Origin: Streptomyces avidinii
GTDB taxonomy: Bacteria; Actinomycetota; Actinomycetes; Streptomycetales; Streptomycetaceae
Direction of reading: 5' to 3'
DNA: 64,000 nucleotides
Assembly: GCF_014650695.1 (NCBI RefSeq)
Contig: NZ_BMVL01000001.1
Span: forward strand, 735,075 to 799,074
Of this stretch, positions 8,352 through 16,276 are shown piece by piece. Below the pieces are notes generated by a model, which saw only the letters and a list, made by a program, of their open reading frames with translations, did not search any database and had not been told where the DNA came from. Position 1 is the stretch's first letter. Each line of letters starts with the position of its first letter. The position numbers were made by a program, and so were the translations under genes.

Positions 8352-10958
8352 GTGCCAGGCACGAATCTCACCCGTGAAGAGGCTCAGCAGCGGGCCAAGC
8401 TGCTGTCCGTCGACTCCTACGAGATCGAACTCGATCTCAGTGGCGCACAGGAGGGTGGCACCTACTCGTCCGTGACCACCGTGCGCTTCCAGGCGGCCGA
8501 GGCCGGGGGCGAGACTTTCATCGACCTGGTCGCTCCGGCCGTGCACGAGGTCGTCCTCAACGGCAAGTCGCTGGACGTCGCGGCCGTCTTCCACGACTCC
8601 CGGATCGCGCTGAACCACCTGGCGGCCGGGGCCAACGAGCTCCGTGTCGTCGCGGACTGCGCGTACACGAACACCGGTGAGGGCCTCCACCGCTTCGTCG
8701 ACCCGGTCGACCAGCAGGCCTATCTCTACACCCAGTTCGAGGTGCCGGACGCGCGGCGGGTCTTCGCCAGCTTCGAGCAGCCCGACCTGAAGGCCACGTT
8801 CCAGTTCACCGTGACGGCCCCCGAGGGCTGGACGGTCATCTCGAACTCCCCACGGGACATCCCTGAGGGGGCGGAGGCCGCGGACGTCAAGGACAACGTC
8901 TGGCGCTTCGAGCCGACCCCGCGCATCTCCTCGTACATCACGGCGCTGATCGTCGGTCCGTACCACGCGGTGCACAGCTCGTACGAGGGCCCGGACGGCC
9001 AGTCCGTGCCGCTCGGCATCTACTGCCGACCCTCGCTCGCCGAGTTCCTCGACGCGGACGCGATCTTCGACGTGACCCGGCAGGGCTTCGACTGGTTCCA
9101 GGAGAAGTTCGCCTACGCGTACCCCTTCGCCAAGTACGACCAGCTCTTCGTCCCGGAGTTCAACGCGGGCGCCATGGAGAACGCGGGCGCGGTCACCATC
9201 CGCGACCAGTACGTCTTCCGCTCGAAGGTGACGGACGCGGCGTACGAGGTGCGCGCGGAGACCATCCTCCACGAGCTCGCGCACATGTGGTTCGGCGACC
9301 TGGTCACCATGGAGTGGTGGAACGACCTGTGGCTGAACGAGTCCTTCGCGACGTACACGTCGATCGCCTGCCAGGCGTACGCCGAGGGCTCGAAGTGGCC
9401 GCACGCGTGGACCACCTTCGCCAACTCCATGAAGACCTGGGCGTACCGGCAGGACCAGCTGCCGTCCACGCACCCGATCATGGCGGACATCCGTGACCTC
9501 GACGACGTCATGGTCAACTTCGACGGCATCACCTACGCCAAGGGCGCCTCGGTCCTCAAGCAGCTCGTCGCCTACGTCGGCATGGACGCCTTCTTCAAGG
9601 GCGTGCAGGCGTACTTCAAGGCGCACGCGTTCGGGAACACGCGCCTGTCGGACCTGCTGGGCGCGCTGGAGGAGACCTCCGGCCGCGACCTGACCGCCTG
9701 GTCGAAGGCGTGGCTGGAGACGGCCGGCATCAACATCCTGCGCCCGGAGGTCACCACCGACGCGAACGGTGTGATCACCGCCTTCGGCATCCGCCAGGAG
9801 GCGCCCGCCCTGCCCGCCGGCGCCAAGGGCGAGTCCACCCTGCGCCCGCACCGCATCGCGGTCGGCCTGTACGAGCTCCAGGACGGCGCCCTCGTGCGCA
9901 CCGACCGGATCGAGCTGGACATCGACGGCGCGCTGACCACGGTGCCGGAACTGGTGGGCCGCCCCCGCCCGGCGGTCTTCCTGCTGAACGACGACGACCT
10001 GTCCTACGCGAAGGTCCGCCTGGACGAGGCGTCCCTCGCCGCCGTCACCGCGCACATCGGCGACTTCACCGAGTCCCTGCCGCGCGCCCTGTGCTGGGCC
10101 TCGGCCTGGGACATGACGCGCGACGGCGAGCTCGCCACCCGCGACTACCTCTCGCTGGTCCTCTCGGGGATCGGCAAGGAGTCCGACATCGGTGTCGTCC
10201 AGTCGCTGCACCGCCAGGTGAAGCTGGCCCTCGACCTGTACGCCGACCCGGCGTGGCGGGAGGAGGGCCTGGCGGCCTGGACCGAGGCCACTCTGGAGCA
10301 CCTGCGCGGGGCCGAGCCGGCCGGCGACCACCAGCTGGCGTGGGCGCGGGCCTTCGCGGCCACGGCCCGCACCGAGGGTCAGCTCACCTACCTGTCGGCG
10401 CTGCTCGACGGCGCGGCGGAGGTCGAGGGCCTGGCCGTCGACACCGAGCTGCGGTGGACGTTCCTGGAGCGGCTCGCCGCGACGGGCGTCGCCGGGGAGC
10501 AGGCCATCGCGGCGGAGCTGGAGCGGGACGCCACCGCGGCGGGCGAGCGCCACGCGGCGACCGCCCGGGCGGCGCGCCCGACGGCAGAGGCCAAGGCCGA
10601 GGCATGGGCCTCGGTGGTCGAGTCCGGCGATCTGCCGAACGCGGTGCAGGAGGCGGTGATCGGCGGCTTCGTCCAGACCGACCAGCGCGAGCTGCTGGCC
10701 CCGTACACCGAGAAGTTCTTCTCGGCGGTCAAGCAGGTCTGGGAGACCCGCAGCCACGAGATCGCCCAGCAGATCGCGGTGGGCCTGTACCCGGCGCTCC
10801 AGGTCTCGCAGGAGACCCTGGACGCGACGGACGCGTGGCTGGCCTCGGCCGAGCCGAACGCGGCCCTGCGCCGCCTGATCTCGGAGTCCCGCGCGGGCGT
10901 CGAGCGCGCCCTTCGCGCGCAGGCGGCCGACGCGGCTGCCGCTGCCGCTCGGGTCTGA
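8352..10958 (+). CDS. pepN: Aminopeptidase N (M1 family)
   Basis: 868 residues. The GTG at 8352 follows AAGGAG with eight bases between; the in-frame start at 8307 would lie within the upstream region without a site. The M1 exopeptidase motif reads NAGAMENAG (about residue 272). The zinc motif is HELAHMWFGD with the third ligand Glu in NESFATY. An ERAP1-like C-terminal helical domain follows. It removes N-terminal residues from peptides in the cytosol; no signal peptide is seen. It is the usual actinobacterial length (about 860). Its position next to asd and secreted proteases places it in a peptide-utilisation neighbourhood. Convergent with the LysR gene through a large hairpin. Confidence 0.95.
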   Translation: MPGTNLTREEAQQRAKLLSVDSYEIELDLSGAQEGGTYSSVTTVRFQAAEAGGETFIDLVAPAVHEVVLNGKSLDVAAVFHDSRIALNHLAAGANELRVVADCAYTNTGEGLHRFVDPVDQQAYLYTQFEVPDARRVFASFEQPDLKATFQFTVTAPEGWTVISNSPRDIPEGAEAADVKDNVWRFEPTPRISSYITALIVGPYHAVHSSYEGPDGQSVPLGIYCRPSLAEFLDADAIFDVTRQGFDWFQEKFAYAYPFAKYDQLFVPEFNAGAMENAGAVTIRDQYVFRSKVTDAAYEVRAETILHELAHMWFGDLVTMEWWNDLWLNESFATYTSIACQAYAEGSKWPHAWTTFANSMKTWAYRQDQLPSTHPIMADIRDLDDVMVNFDGITYAKGASVLKQLVAYVGMDAFFKGVQAYFKAHAFGNTRLSDLLGALEETSGRDLTAWSKAWLETAGINILRPEVTTDANGVITAFGIRQEAPALPAGAKGESTLRPHRIAVGLYELQDGALVRTDRIELDIDGALTTVPELVGRPRPAVFLLNDDDLSYAKVRLDEASLAAVTAHIGDFTESLPRALCWASAWDMTRDGELATRDYLSLVLSGIGKESDIGVVQSLHRQVKLALDLYADPAWREEGLAAWTEATLEHLRGAEPAGDHQLAWARAFAATARTEGQLTYLSALLDGAAEVEGLAVDTELRWTFLERLAATGVAGEQAIAAELERDATAAGERHAATARAARPTAEAKAEAWASVVESGDLPNAVQEAVIGGFVQTDQRELLAPYTEKFFSAVKQVWETRSHEIAQQIAVGLYPALQVSQETLDATDAWLASAEPNAALRRLISESRAGVERALRAQAADAAAAAARV

Positions 10959-10973
10959 CGGCTCGCACCGTAG

Positions 10974-11069
10974 CCGGGGCTCCGTCCCGGACCCCGCGCC
11001 TCACACGCCGGCGAGGCTGATTCTTCAGCCCGTCCGGCGATTGAGGACCGGGTCCGGGCGGAGCCCGGG
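10974..11069. repeat. Inverted pair of a dispersed Streptomyces intergenic repeat
   Basis: The left half (about 10974-11012) is an imperfect inverted copy of the right half (about 11031-11069), each built around CCGGCG, TGAGG, GGGTCCGG and CGGAGCCC. The centre carries a small GGCTGA-TTCT-TCAGCC hairpin (11015-11030). It sits between the convergent pepN and LysR genes. It probably folds into one long cruciform and acts as a bidirectional terminator. A single related copy occurs at 21545-21581. Confidence 0.75.
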
Positions 11070-11074
11070 AACCC

Positions 11075-11977
11075 CTACCGCCGGGCGGCGGCCGCTTCGC
11101 GGAGGGCCGCCAGGACGTGGGACAGCGCGGGCGCGGACTCGGCGCCCCGGCGGACCGCCGCGATCACGTGGCGGGTCGGACGGTCGTGGGCCAGGACCCG
11201 GACCGTCCCGCCCGAGGCCCGGCTCGACACCATCCGCGGGACCAGCGCCACCCCCATCCCCGCCTCCACCATCGCCAGGATCGCGGTCCACCCGGACGCC
11301 GAGTGCGCCTGTTCCGGGACGAAGCCCGCCGTCTCGCAGGCGGACCGGGCGATCTCCGACCAGGGGCCGCTGCCCCCGTAGATCCACGGGTCGCCGGACA
11401 GGTCCGCCAACCGCAGGCCCTCCGCGGCCGCCAGCGGGTGGCCCGGCGGGAGCGCCACGTCCAGCGGGTCCTCCAGGAGCACGACCCGGGTGAACCGGGG
11501 ATCCCGCGCGGTGGGCGCATGGGCCGCCAGGGACAGCGCCAGGTCCACGCCCCCGGCGGACAGGAGCTCGTACGACTCCGCGGCCTCCGTCTCCCGGACC
11601 CGGACCTCCACCCCGGGGTGGGCCCGCCGCAGGGCGGCCACCGCGGGGACCACGAGCGCCGGTACGGCGGTGGAGAAGGCGCCCACCCGCACCTCCCCCG
11701 TGTCCCCGGCGAGGTATCCGGCCAGTTCCGCGTCGGCCCGCTCCAGTTGGGCGAAGACCGCCTCCGTGTGCCGCAGGACGAGATGGGCCGCGTCGGTGAG
11801 CCGTACCCGGCGGCCGTCGGCCTCCAGCAGCACCACTCCCAGTTGCCGGGCGAGGTTGGTCAGTTGCTGCGAAACGGCCGAGGGCGTCATGTGCAGCGCC
11901 TCGGCCGTCCGGGTCACGGTCCCCTGTTCGGCGAGGGTCCGCAGGATCCGCAGCTTCTTGATGTCCCACTCGGTCAT
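11075..11977 (-). CDS. LysR-family transcriptional regulator
   Basis: 300 residues from ATG 11977. The N-terminal winged helix-turn-helix reads LRILRTLAEQGTVTRTAEAL followed by TPSAVSQQL. The effector-binding domain covers residues 90-295. A GTG eight codons earlier overlaps the upstream stop; I prefer the ATG, which leaves a 10-base gap after the EamA gene and has GGTAGG upstream. It is the last gene of a minus-strand set containing two EamA exporters, unlike the usual divergent LysR placement, so it is probably co-transcribed with the transporter. The effector is unknown. Confidence 0.9.
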   Translation of the reverse strand: MTEWDIKKLRILRTLAEQGTVTRTAEALHMTPSAVSQQLTNLARQLGVVLLEADGRRVRLTDAAHLVLRHTEAVFAQLERADAELAGYLAGDTGEVRVGAFSTAVPALVVPAVAALRRAHPGVEVRVRETEAAESYELLSAGGVDLALSLAAHAPTARDPRFTRVVLLEDPLDVALPPGHPLAAAEGLRLADLSGDPWIYGGSGPWSEIARSACETAGFVPEQAHSASGWTAILAMVEAGMGVALVPRMVSSRASGGTVRVLAHDRPTRHVIAAVRRGAESAPALSHVLAALREAAAARR

Positions 11978-11987
11978 GGGCCCGAAC

Positions 11988-12917
11988 CTACCGCCGGGCA
12001 CTCCCCAGCCCGACCCCTCCGAGGATCAGCGCCATGCAGAGCAGCTGCGCAGGTCCGGTCCGCTCGCCGAGCAGCAGGAGGCCGAGCCCGGCCACGCACA
12101 CCGGCTGGAGGTAGTAGACGACTCCCGCTCGGGCCGCCCCGATCATCGAGACGGCCTTGTTCCAGGCGAAGAAGGCGACGGCGGAGGAGAACACCCCGAC
12201 GTACAGCAGCGGTCCGACCGTCCCCGCGGTGATCTCGAAACCGCCCTGGACGGAGACGGAGACGGCATAGGCGGGTGCCAGCATCAGCGCGCCGAGCACG
12301 AAGGTGGTGATCAGGAAGGCGAGTCCGCCGAGTTCGGCGGGCTTGCGGCGCAGCAGGGCGCTGTACGTGGCGAAGGACAGGGCGGCGGCGAACATCCACA
12401 GGTCGCCTGCGCCGAAGTCGAAGCCGATCGAGCCGTCCCCGACGAGCAGCAGCACTCCGAAGGCGGCGAGCAGGAGGCCGAAGGTCCGTCGCTTGCCGAG
12501 CCGTTCGCCGCCGAGGCGGGCGTAGAGCGCCATGATGACGGGCGAGGCGGCCATGATCATGCCCATGTTGGAGGCGGAGGTGGTCAGTCCGGCCTGGTGC
12601 ACGAGCGTGTTGTAGAGGGCGACGCCGAACAGCGAGGCGAGGGCGATGAAGCCGAGGTGGCGCCGGATCAGGGCCCGCTGCTGCCAAGCCTGCCGGACGG
12701 CGAAGGGGGCGACGGCGAGCAGGGCGATGATCCAGCGCCAGAAGACCGCCTGGACGGGCGGGACGGTCTCGGCCATGCCCCGGGTGGCGACGAAGCTGCC
12801 GGACCAGACCACCGTCGCGAGCAGCGCGAGGAGCACGCCGAGCCCGGCGGCACCCTTCCTGCCGGTGCTGCCGGGCTCGGCCTGCGAGACGGTACGGACG
12901 CGGTCCATGACGGCCAC
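11988..12917 (-). CDS. EamA/DMT-family permease (first of two)
   Basis: 309 residues with ten predicted membrane helices in two EamA halves: LLALLATVVWSGSFVATRG starts the first, and FGLLLAAFGVLLLVGDG ends it. The family mostly exports amino acids or other metabolites, and the substrate cannot be read from the sequence. GTG 12917 has AGGAG ten bases upstream; an internal ATG three codons later is possible. It lies 10 bases before the LysR gene and 41 bases after the second EamA gene, forming a three-gene unit. Confidence 0.88.
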   Translation of the reverse strand: MAVMDRVRTVSQAEPGSTGRKGAAGLGVLLALLATVVWSGSFVATRGMAETVPPVQAVFWRWIIALLAVAPFAVRQAWQQRALIRRHLGFIALASLFGVALYNTLVHQAGLTTSASNMGMIMAASPVIMALYARLGGERLGKRRTFGLLLAAFGVLLLVGDGSIGFDFGAGDLWMFAAALSFATYSALLRRKPAELGGLAFLITTFVLGALMLAPAYAVSVSVQGGFEITAGTVGPLLYVGVFSSAVAFFAWNKAVSMIGAARAGVVYYLQPVCVAGLGLLLLGERTGPAQLLCMALILGGVGLGSARR

Positions 12918-12958
12918 TGTGGGTCTGCTCCTCGAAGTCGGCGGGTGGTGCGTGCGCC

Positions 12959-13891
12959 CTACCGTCGCACCCCTTCATCCATCAGGTCCATCGAAATGTT
13001 CTGGTCGTTCCTTTCAGGAGAACTGAACGATTTGGCGGTGCGGGCGGCTGCCAGCTGACCGGCCACGGTGGCGCCGAAGGCGACCGCCATCCCGACGAGC
13101 TGCACGGGCGACAGCGCCTGCCCGAGGGCGGCCCAGCCGATGACGGCGGCGGTGAGCGGGGAGAGCGGGCCGAGCAGGGTGACCGAGGTGGCACTGAGGG
13201 CACCGATGCCGCGGAACCACAGCCAGTACGCGATACCGGTGTTGATCAGCATCATGTAGCCGTAGCCGAGGAAGGCCTTGCCGTCGAGTGCGGGCGGGGC
13301 CCCCTCGACGAGGGCGGCGACCGGGATGATGAACAGCCCGCCCGCGGTGAGCTGCCAGCCGGTCATCGCCAGCGGGCCCACGCCCTCGGGGCGGCCCCAG
13401 CGCTTGGTCATCACGGTGCCGGCGCCCATGGAGGCGGAGGAGATCACACCGGCGATGACGCCGACCGCATCCAGCCCCGCCTCCGCGGTGAGGACGACCA
13501 TGCTCACGCCGAACGCCCCCACGACGGCCGCCAGCACGGTGCGCAGGCTCGCCCGCTCCCCGAGGAGCAGCGCGGCCAGCCCTACGACGAACAGCGGGCC
13601 GGCGGCGCCCAGTACGGCCGCGACCCCGCCGGGCAGCCGGTAGGCGGAGAGGAACAGCAGCGGGAAGAAGGCGCCGATGTTGAGGATGCCGAGGACCGCG
13701 GACTTCCACCACCACTGCCCCTTGGGCAGGGTGCGGGCGAGGGCGGTCAGCAGCAGCCCCGCGGGCAGGGCCCGCATCACCCCGGTGAACAGGGGCCGGT
13801 CGGGCGGCAGCAGTTCGGTGGCGACGGCGTAGGTGGAACCCCAGGAGACGGGGGCGAGTGCGGTCAGCGCGACGGTGGCTAAACGCTTCAT
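12959..13891 (-). CDS. EamA/DMT-family permease (second), with an early TTA codon
   Basis: 310 residues, ten predicted membrane helices. It opens MKRLATVALTALAPVSWGSTYA, the form of the RhtA/YdcZ-like group that exports amino acids such as threonine and homoserine or related metabolites. GAGGAG lies nine bases before ATG 13891. The fourth codon (13880-13882, minus strand) is TTA, decoded by the developmentally regulated bldA tRNA of Streptomyces. It is the only in-frame TTA I found in the window. The two EamA proteins differ clearly in sequence, so this is not a recent duplication. Same-strand neighbours: MFS gene upstream, EamA and LysR downstream. Confidence 0.88.
   Translation of the reverse strand: MKRLATVALTALAPVSWGSTYAVATELLPPDRPLFTGVMRALPAGLLLTALARTLPKGQWWWKSAVLGILNIGAFFPLLFLSAYRLPGGVAAVLGAAGPLFVVGLAALLLGERASLRTVLAAVVGAFGVSMVVLTAEAGLDAVGVIAGVISSASMGAGTVMTKRWGRPEGVGPLAMTGWQLTAGGLFIIPVAALVEGAPPALDGKAFLGYGYMMLINTGIAYWLWFRGIGALSATSVTLLGPLSPLTAAVIGWAALGQALSPVQLVGMAVAFGATVAGQLAAARTAKSFSSPERNDQNISMDLMDEGVRR
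13880..13882 (-). other. TTA leucine codon (bldA-dependent) at codon 4
   Basis: Reading the minus strand from 13891 gives ATG AAG CGT TTA GCC. TTA needs tRNA-Leu(UAA), product of bldA, whose supply depends on growth phase. An early position gives tight control of translation. Confidence 0.9.
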
Positions 13892-13960
13892 GGCGGGTGG
13901 CTCCTCGATCGGGCGGGGCGAGCGGACGGGAGGACCGGGTGGGAGGACCGGCGGCGGGTC

Positions 13961-15310
13961 TCAGGCGGCGGTCACGTCCACCGGAGCGGCGGCCGGCGTC
14001 GCGGACGGCGCTGCGTGCGGCGCCGAGGCGGCCCTGACGGCCACCGGCGGCTCGGCGTGCACGGCCTCGGCCGGCAGGTGCCGCTCCAGGCGGAGCAGCG
14101 CCAGGGCGGCGCCGAGGGCGGCGACCGCCAGCACGGCCCAGGGCAGGCGGCCGTCGACGGCGAGCAGGGCGGTGAAGAGGGAAGGGGCGAGCGCCCCGGC
14201 CAGCGAGTAGGACAGCTGATAGGTGGCCAGGTAGCGGCCGCGGACCGGCTCGGGGGCGGCGGAGACCGACAGGGCGCCGCCGGAGGGGCTGTGCACGAGC
14301 TCGCCGAGGGTGTAGACGACGACGATCGCCAGCAGGGCGACCAGGGTGACGGTCCGGCCGGGCCGCAAAGTGCCGAGCGCGATCTGCCCCACGAATGCGG
14401 CCGCGAAGAGCAGGGCGCCGAGGGCGGCCGAGCGGGTGCGGCGGGCACCGGAGCGGCGGACGCGGCCCGCGATCAGTACGCCGACCCCGGCGCACAGGAC
14501 GGTGTTGACCGTGAAGGCTGCTCCGGTGAGGGAGTCGGGGGCCTTCAGCCAGGTGGAGAGGTAGAGCGGGAAGAGGACGGAGAGGGCGGAGTAGCCCAGC
14601 GCGGTGAGGAAGTTGGCGGCGGTGAGCCCGAGGAAGGGCCGGTCGCGCAGGACCGTACGGTAGCCGACGGATCCGCTCGCGGCAGCGCCTGCCGCGCCTC
14701 CCACGCCTGCCGTGCGGTCCGCCCGGACCCGGCTGACGAGTAGTCCGGCGAGGGCGAAGGCCAGCGCGTTGCCCCAGGCGGTGTACGTGAAACCGCCGGT
14801 GCCCCACAGCGCCAGCACCCCGGACACGAGCAGGGCGCCCGCGCCCATCCCGGCGTTCTGCAACGCCCGGGTGGACGCCTGGAGCCGGTCGCGGGCGGCG
14901 CCCCGGGCCACCTCGCCGATCAGGGACTGCTGGACGACTCCGAAGGAGCGGTCGGCGAGGGCGGTGACGAGGGCGACGGCCGCGAAGGCGGGCAGCGAGC
15001 TCGCGAAGGGATAGAGGGCGAAGCCGAGCGCCCGCATCCCGTAGAGCACCAGGTTGACCCGCTTGGCGCCGAACCGGTCGACGGCCGAGCCGGCCAGTGG
15101 CATGAACGCCAGTCCGGCCAGCCCGGTGACGGTCATGACCAGACCGACGAGGGTGAGGGAGAGGCCGGTGACGTGGTGGAAGAAGACCAGCGAGAAGGGG
15201 ATGTACATACCGATCCCGACCGCGCTGATGCCGATACCGAGGAGCAGCGACCGCTCCCCCGCGACCTTCGCTTCCTCCGACCCGGCCGTCTTTCCCATGA
15301 ACACTGCCAT
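13961..15310 (-). CDS. Major facilitator superfamily drug-type transporter
   Basis: 449 residues with about twelve membrane helices. It starts LLLGIGISAVGIGMYIPFSL, and the loop between helices 2 and 3 reads AGSAVDRFGAKRV, the MFS motif A region. ATG 15310 follows GGGGGAG; the ATG four codons later is less well placed. It diverges from a MarR gene across a 105-base spacer with a perfect operator-like dyad, the classic arrangement of a MarR-controlled efflux pump. The substrate is unknown. Between helices 6 and 7 lies an Ala/Gly-rich linker (VGGAAGAAASGSVG), probably cytoplasmic. Confidence 0.88.
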   Translation of the reverse strand: MAVFMGKTAGSEEAKVAGERSLLLGIGISAVGIGMYIPFSLVFFHHVTGLSLTLVGLVMTVTGLAGLAFMPLAGSAVDRFGAKRVNLVLYGMRALGFALYPFASSLPAFAAVALVTALADRSFGVVQQSLIGEVARGAARDRLQASTRALQNAGMGAGALLVSGVLALWGTGGFTYTAWGNALAFALAGLLVSRVRADRTAGVGGAAGAAASGSVGYRTVLRDRPFLGLTAANFLTALGYSALSVLFPLYLSTWLKAPDSLTGAAFTVNTVLCAGVGVLIAGRVRRSGARRTRSAALGALLFAAAFVGQIALGTLRPGRTVTLVALLAIVVVYTLGELVHSPSGGALSVSAAPEPVRGRYLATYQLSYSLAGALAPSLFTALLAVDGRLPWAVLAVAALGAALALLRLERHLPAEAVHAEPPVAVRAASAPHAAPSATPAAAPVDVTAA

Positions 15311-15337
15311 GACCTCTCCCCCGGACTCGGTTGCTGC

Positions 15338-15363
15338 TAAGTAGCTTACCGCTAAGCTACTTA
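15338..15363. promoter_or_regulatory. Perfect 11-base dyad, probable MarR operator
   Basis: TAAGTAGCTTA (15338-15348), spacer CCGC, TAAGCTACTTA (15353-15363). The arms are exact complements and the site is AT-rich. On the minus strand a TTGACG box lies directly before it, so bound repressor would cover the MFS promoter. It also lies 53 bases before the marR start. Confidence 0.75.
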
Positions 15364-15415
15364 CCGTCAAGCAACTTTCTTGCGAACGATCTCGAGGAAG
15401 CCGGATACTGCACCC

Positions 15416-15907
15416 ATGAGTGACGACAAGGACGCGGTGGACGCGATCACGGCCCAGTGGTTCGCCGTGCGCCCCGACCTGGAGACGGCCCCCATGGCCG
15501 TCTTCGGACGCATCTACCGGATCGCCAGAGCCATGGGCGACGCGATGGAGCAGTGCTACGGGCGCTTCGGCATCTCGCGCGGCGAGTTCGACGTCGTGGC
15601 CACCCTGCGCAGGTCGGGCGATCCCTACACGCTCTCGCCCCGCCAGCTCTCGGCCACGCTCATGCTCACCACGGGCGGCATGACAGGGCGTCTGGACAAG
15701 CTGGAGAAGGCCGGGCTGCTCGTCCGCAAGCCCGATCCCCACGACCGGCGGGGGCTCCAGGTGACGATCACCGACCGTGGCCTCGCGCTCATCGACGAGG
15801 CCGTCACGGCCGGGCTGGAGGTGCAGCGCGCCGCGCTCACCGGGCTGACCGACGAGGAGGTCGTCGTCCTCACCGGCCTGCTCCGCCGGCTCCTGGCCGG
15901 CGTCTGA
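15416..15907 (+). CDS. MarR-family transcriptional regulator
   Basis: 163 residues from ATG 15416. The winged helix reads FGISRGEFDVVATLRRSG then LSPRQLSATLMLTTGGMTGR, and the wing has RKPDPHDRRGLQVTITDRG. No clear ribosome site precedes this ATG; an upstream TTG at 15380 would add 12 residues. Leaderless translation is possible. It is divergent from the MFS gene and probably represses both genes through the 15338-15363 dyad, released by a small ligand. Confidence 0.9.
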   Translation: MSDDKDAVDAITAQWFAVRPDLETAPMAVFGRIYRIARAMGDAMEQCYGRFGISRGEFDVVATLRRSGDPYTLSPRQLSATLMLTTGGMTGRLDKLEKAGLLVRKPDPHDRRGLQVTITDRGLALIDEAVTAGLEVQRAALTGLTDEEVVVLTGLLRRLLAGV

Positions 15908-15918
15908 GGACACGACAA

Positions 15919-15974
15919 GGCGCCGGGGATCGGCGCACGGCCGATTCGAATCGGCGGTGCGGACCCCCGGCGCC
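15919..15974. terminator. Bidirectional hairpin between marR and the small membrane protein
   Basis: GGCGCCGGGG (15919-15928) pairs with CCCCGGCGCC (15965-15974); the interior contains a second palindrome, GCCGATTCGAATCGGC (15940-15955). It lies between convergent genes. Confidence 0.75.
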
Positions 15975-15988
15975 CGGGAAGATCTGCT

Positions 15989-16013
15989 GGTCCCGGCCCC
16001 GCAGGGCCGGACC
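15989..16013. terminator. Second hairpin downstream of the small membrane protein
   Basis: GGTCCCGGCCC (15989-15999) pairs with GGGCCGGACC (16004-16013) with one bulged base. It is placed just after the minus-strand stop at 16017. Confidence 0.55.
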
Positions 16014-16016
16014 GGA

Positions 16017-16256
16017 TCAAGCCTGCTTCGGCTTCCTGTCCGACTTGTCGAGGACCATCACGAGACCCGTGATGACCAGGAAGATGACGATCGGAAGCAC
16101 CACGTACAGGCCGATCGTCTCGCCGGCGCTCAGACCCGGACCCGGGTCGTCACCGTCGTCGCGGGTGAGCGCGAGGGCGGGAGACGTCATCAGCAGCATC
16201 ATCAGCGCGGTTCCGGCCGTGACGGCGCCGGCGCGCAGAGCGTTCTTCTTGTCCAC
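16017..16256 (-). CDS. Small membrane-anchored protein of unknown function
   Basis: 79 residues from GTG 16256. It starts VDKKNALRAGAVTAG, has a signal-like helix ending in SPALALTRDD, a short acidic loop DDGDDPGPG, then a second helix GLYVVLPIVIFLVITGLVMV and a basic tail DKSDRKPKQA. This suggests a cleaved or anchored protein with a short loop outside and a basic cytosolic tail. There is no Shine-Dalgarno sequence; the gene may be leaderless. The gene seems conserved in streptomycetes by its composition, but I do not recognise a function. Confidence 0.7.
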   Translation of the reverse strand: MDKKNALRAGAVTAGTALMMLLMTSPALALTRDDGDDPGPGLSAGETIGLYVVLPIVIFLVITGLVMVLDKSDRKPKQA

Positions 16257-16276
16257 GGTGCAAACGTAGCGAACAC

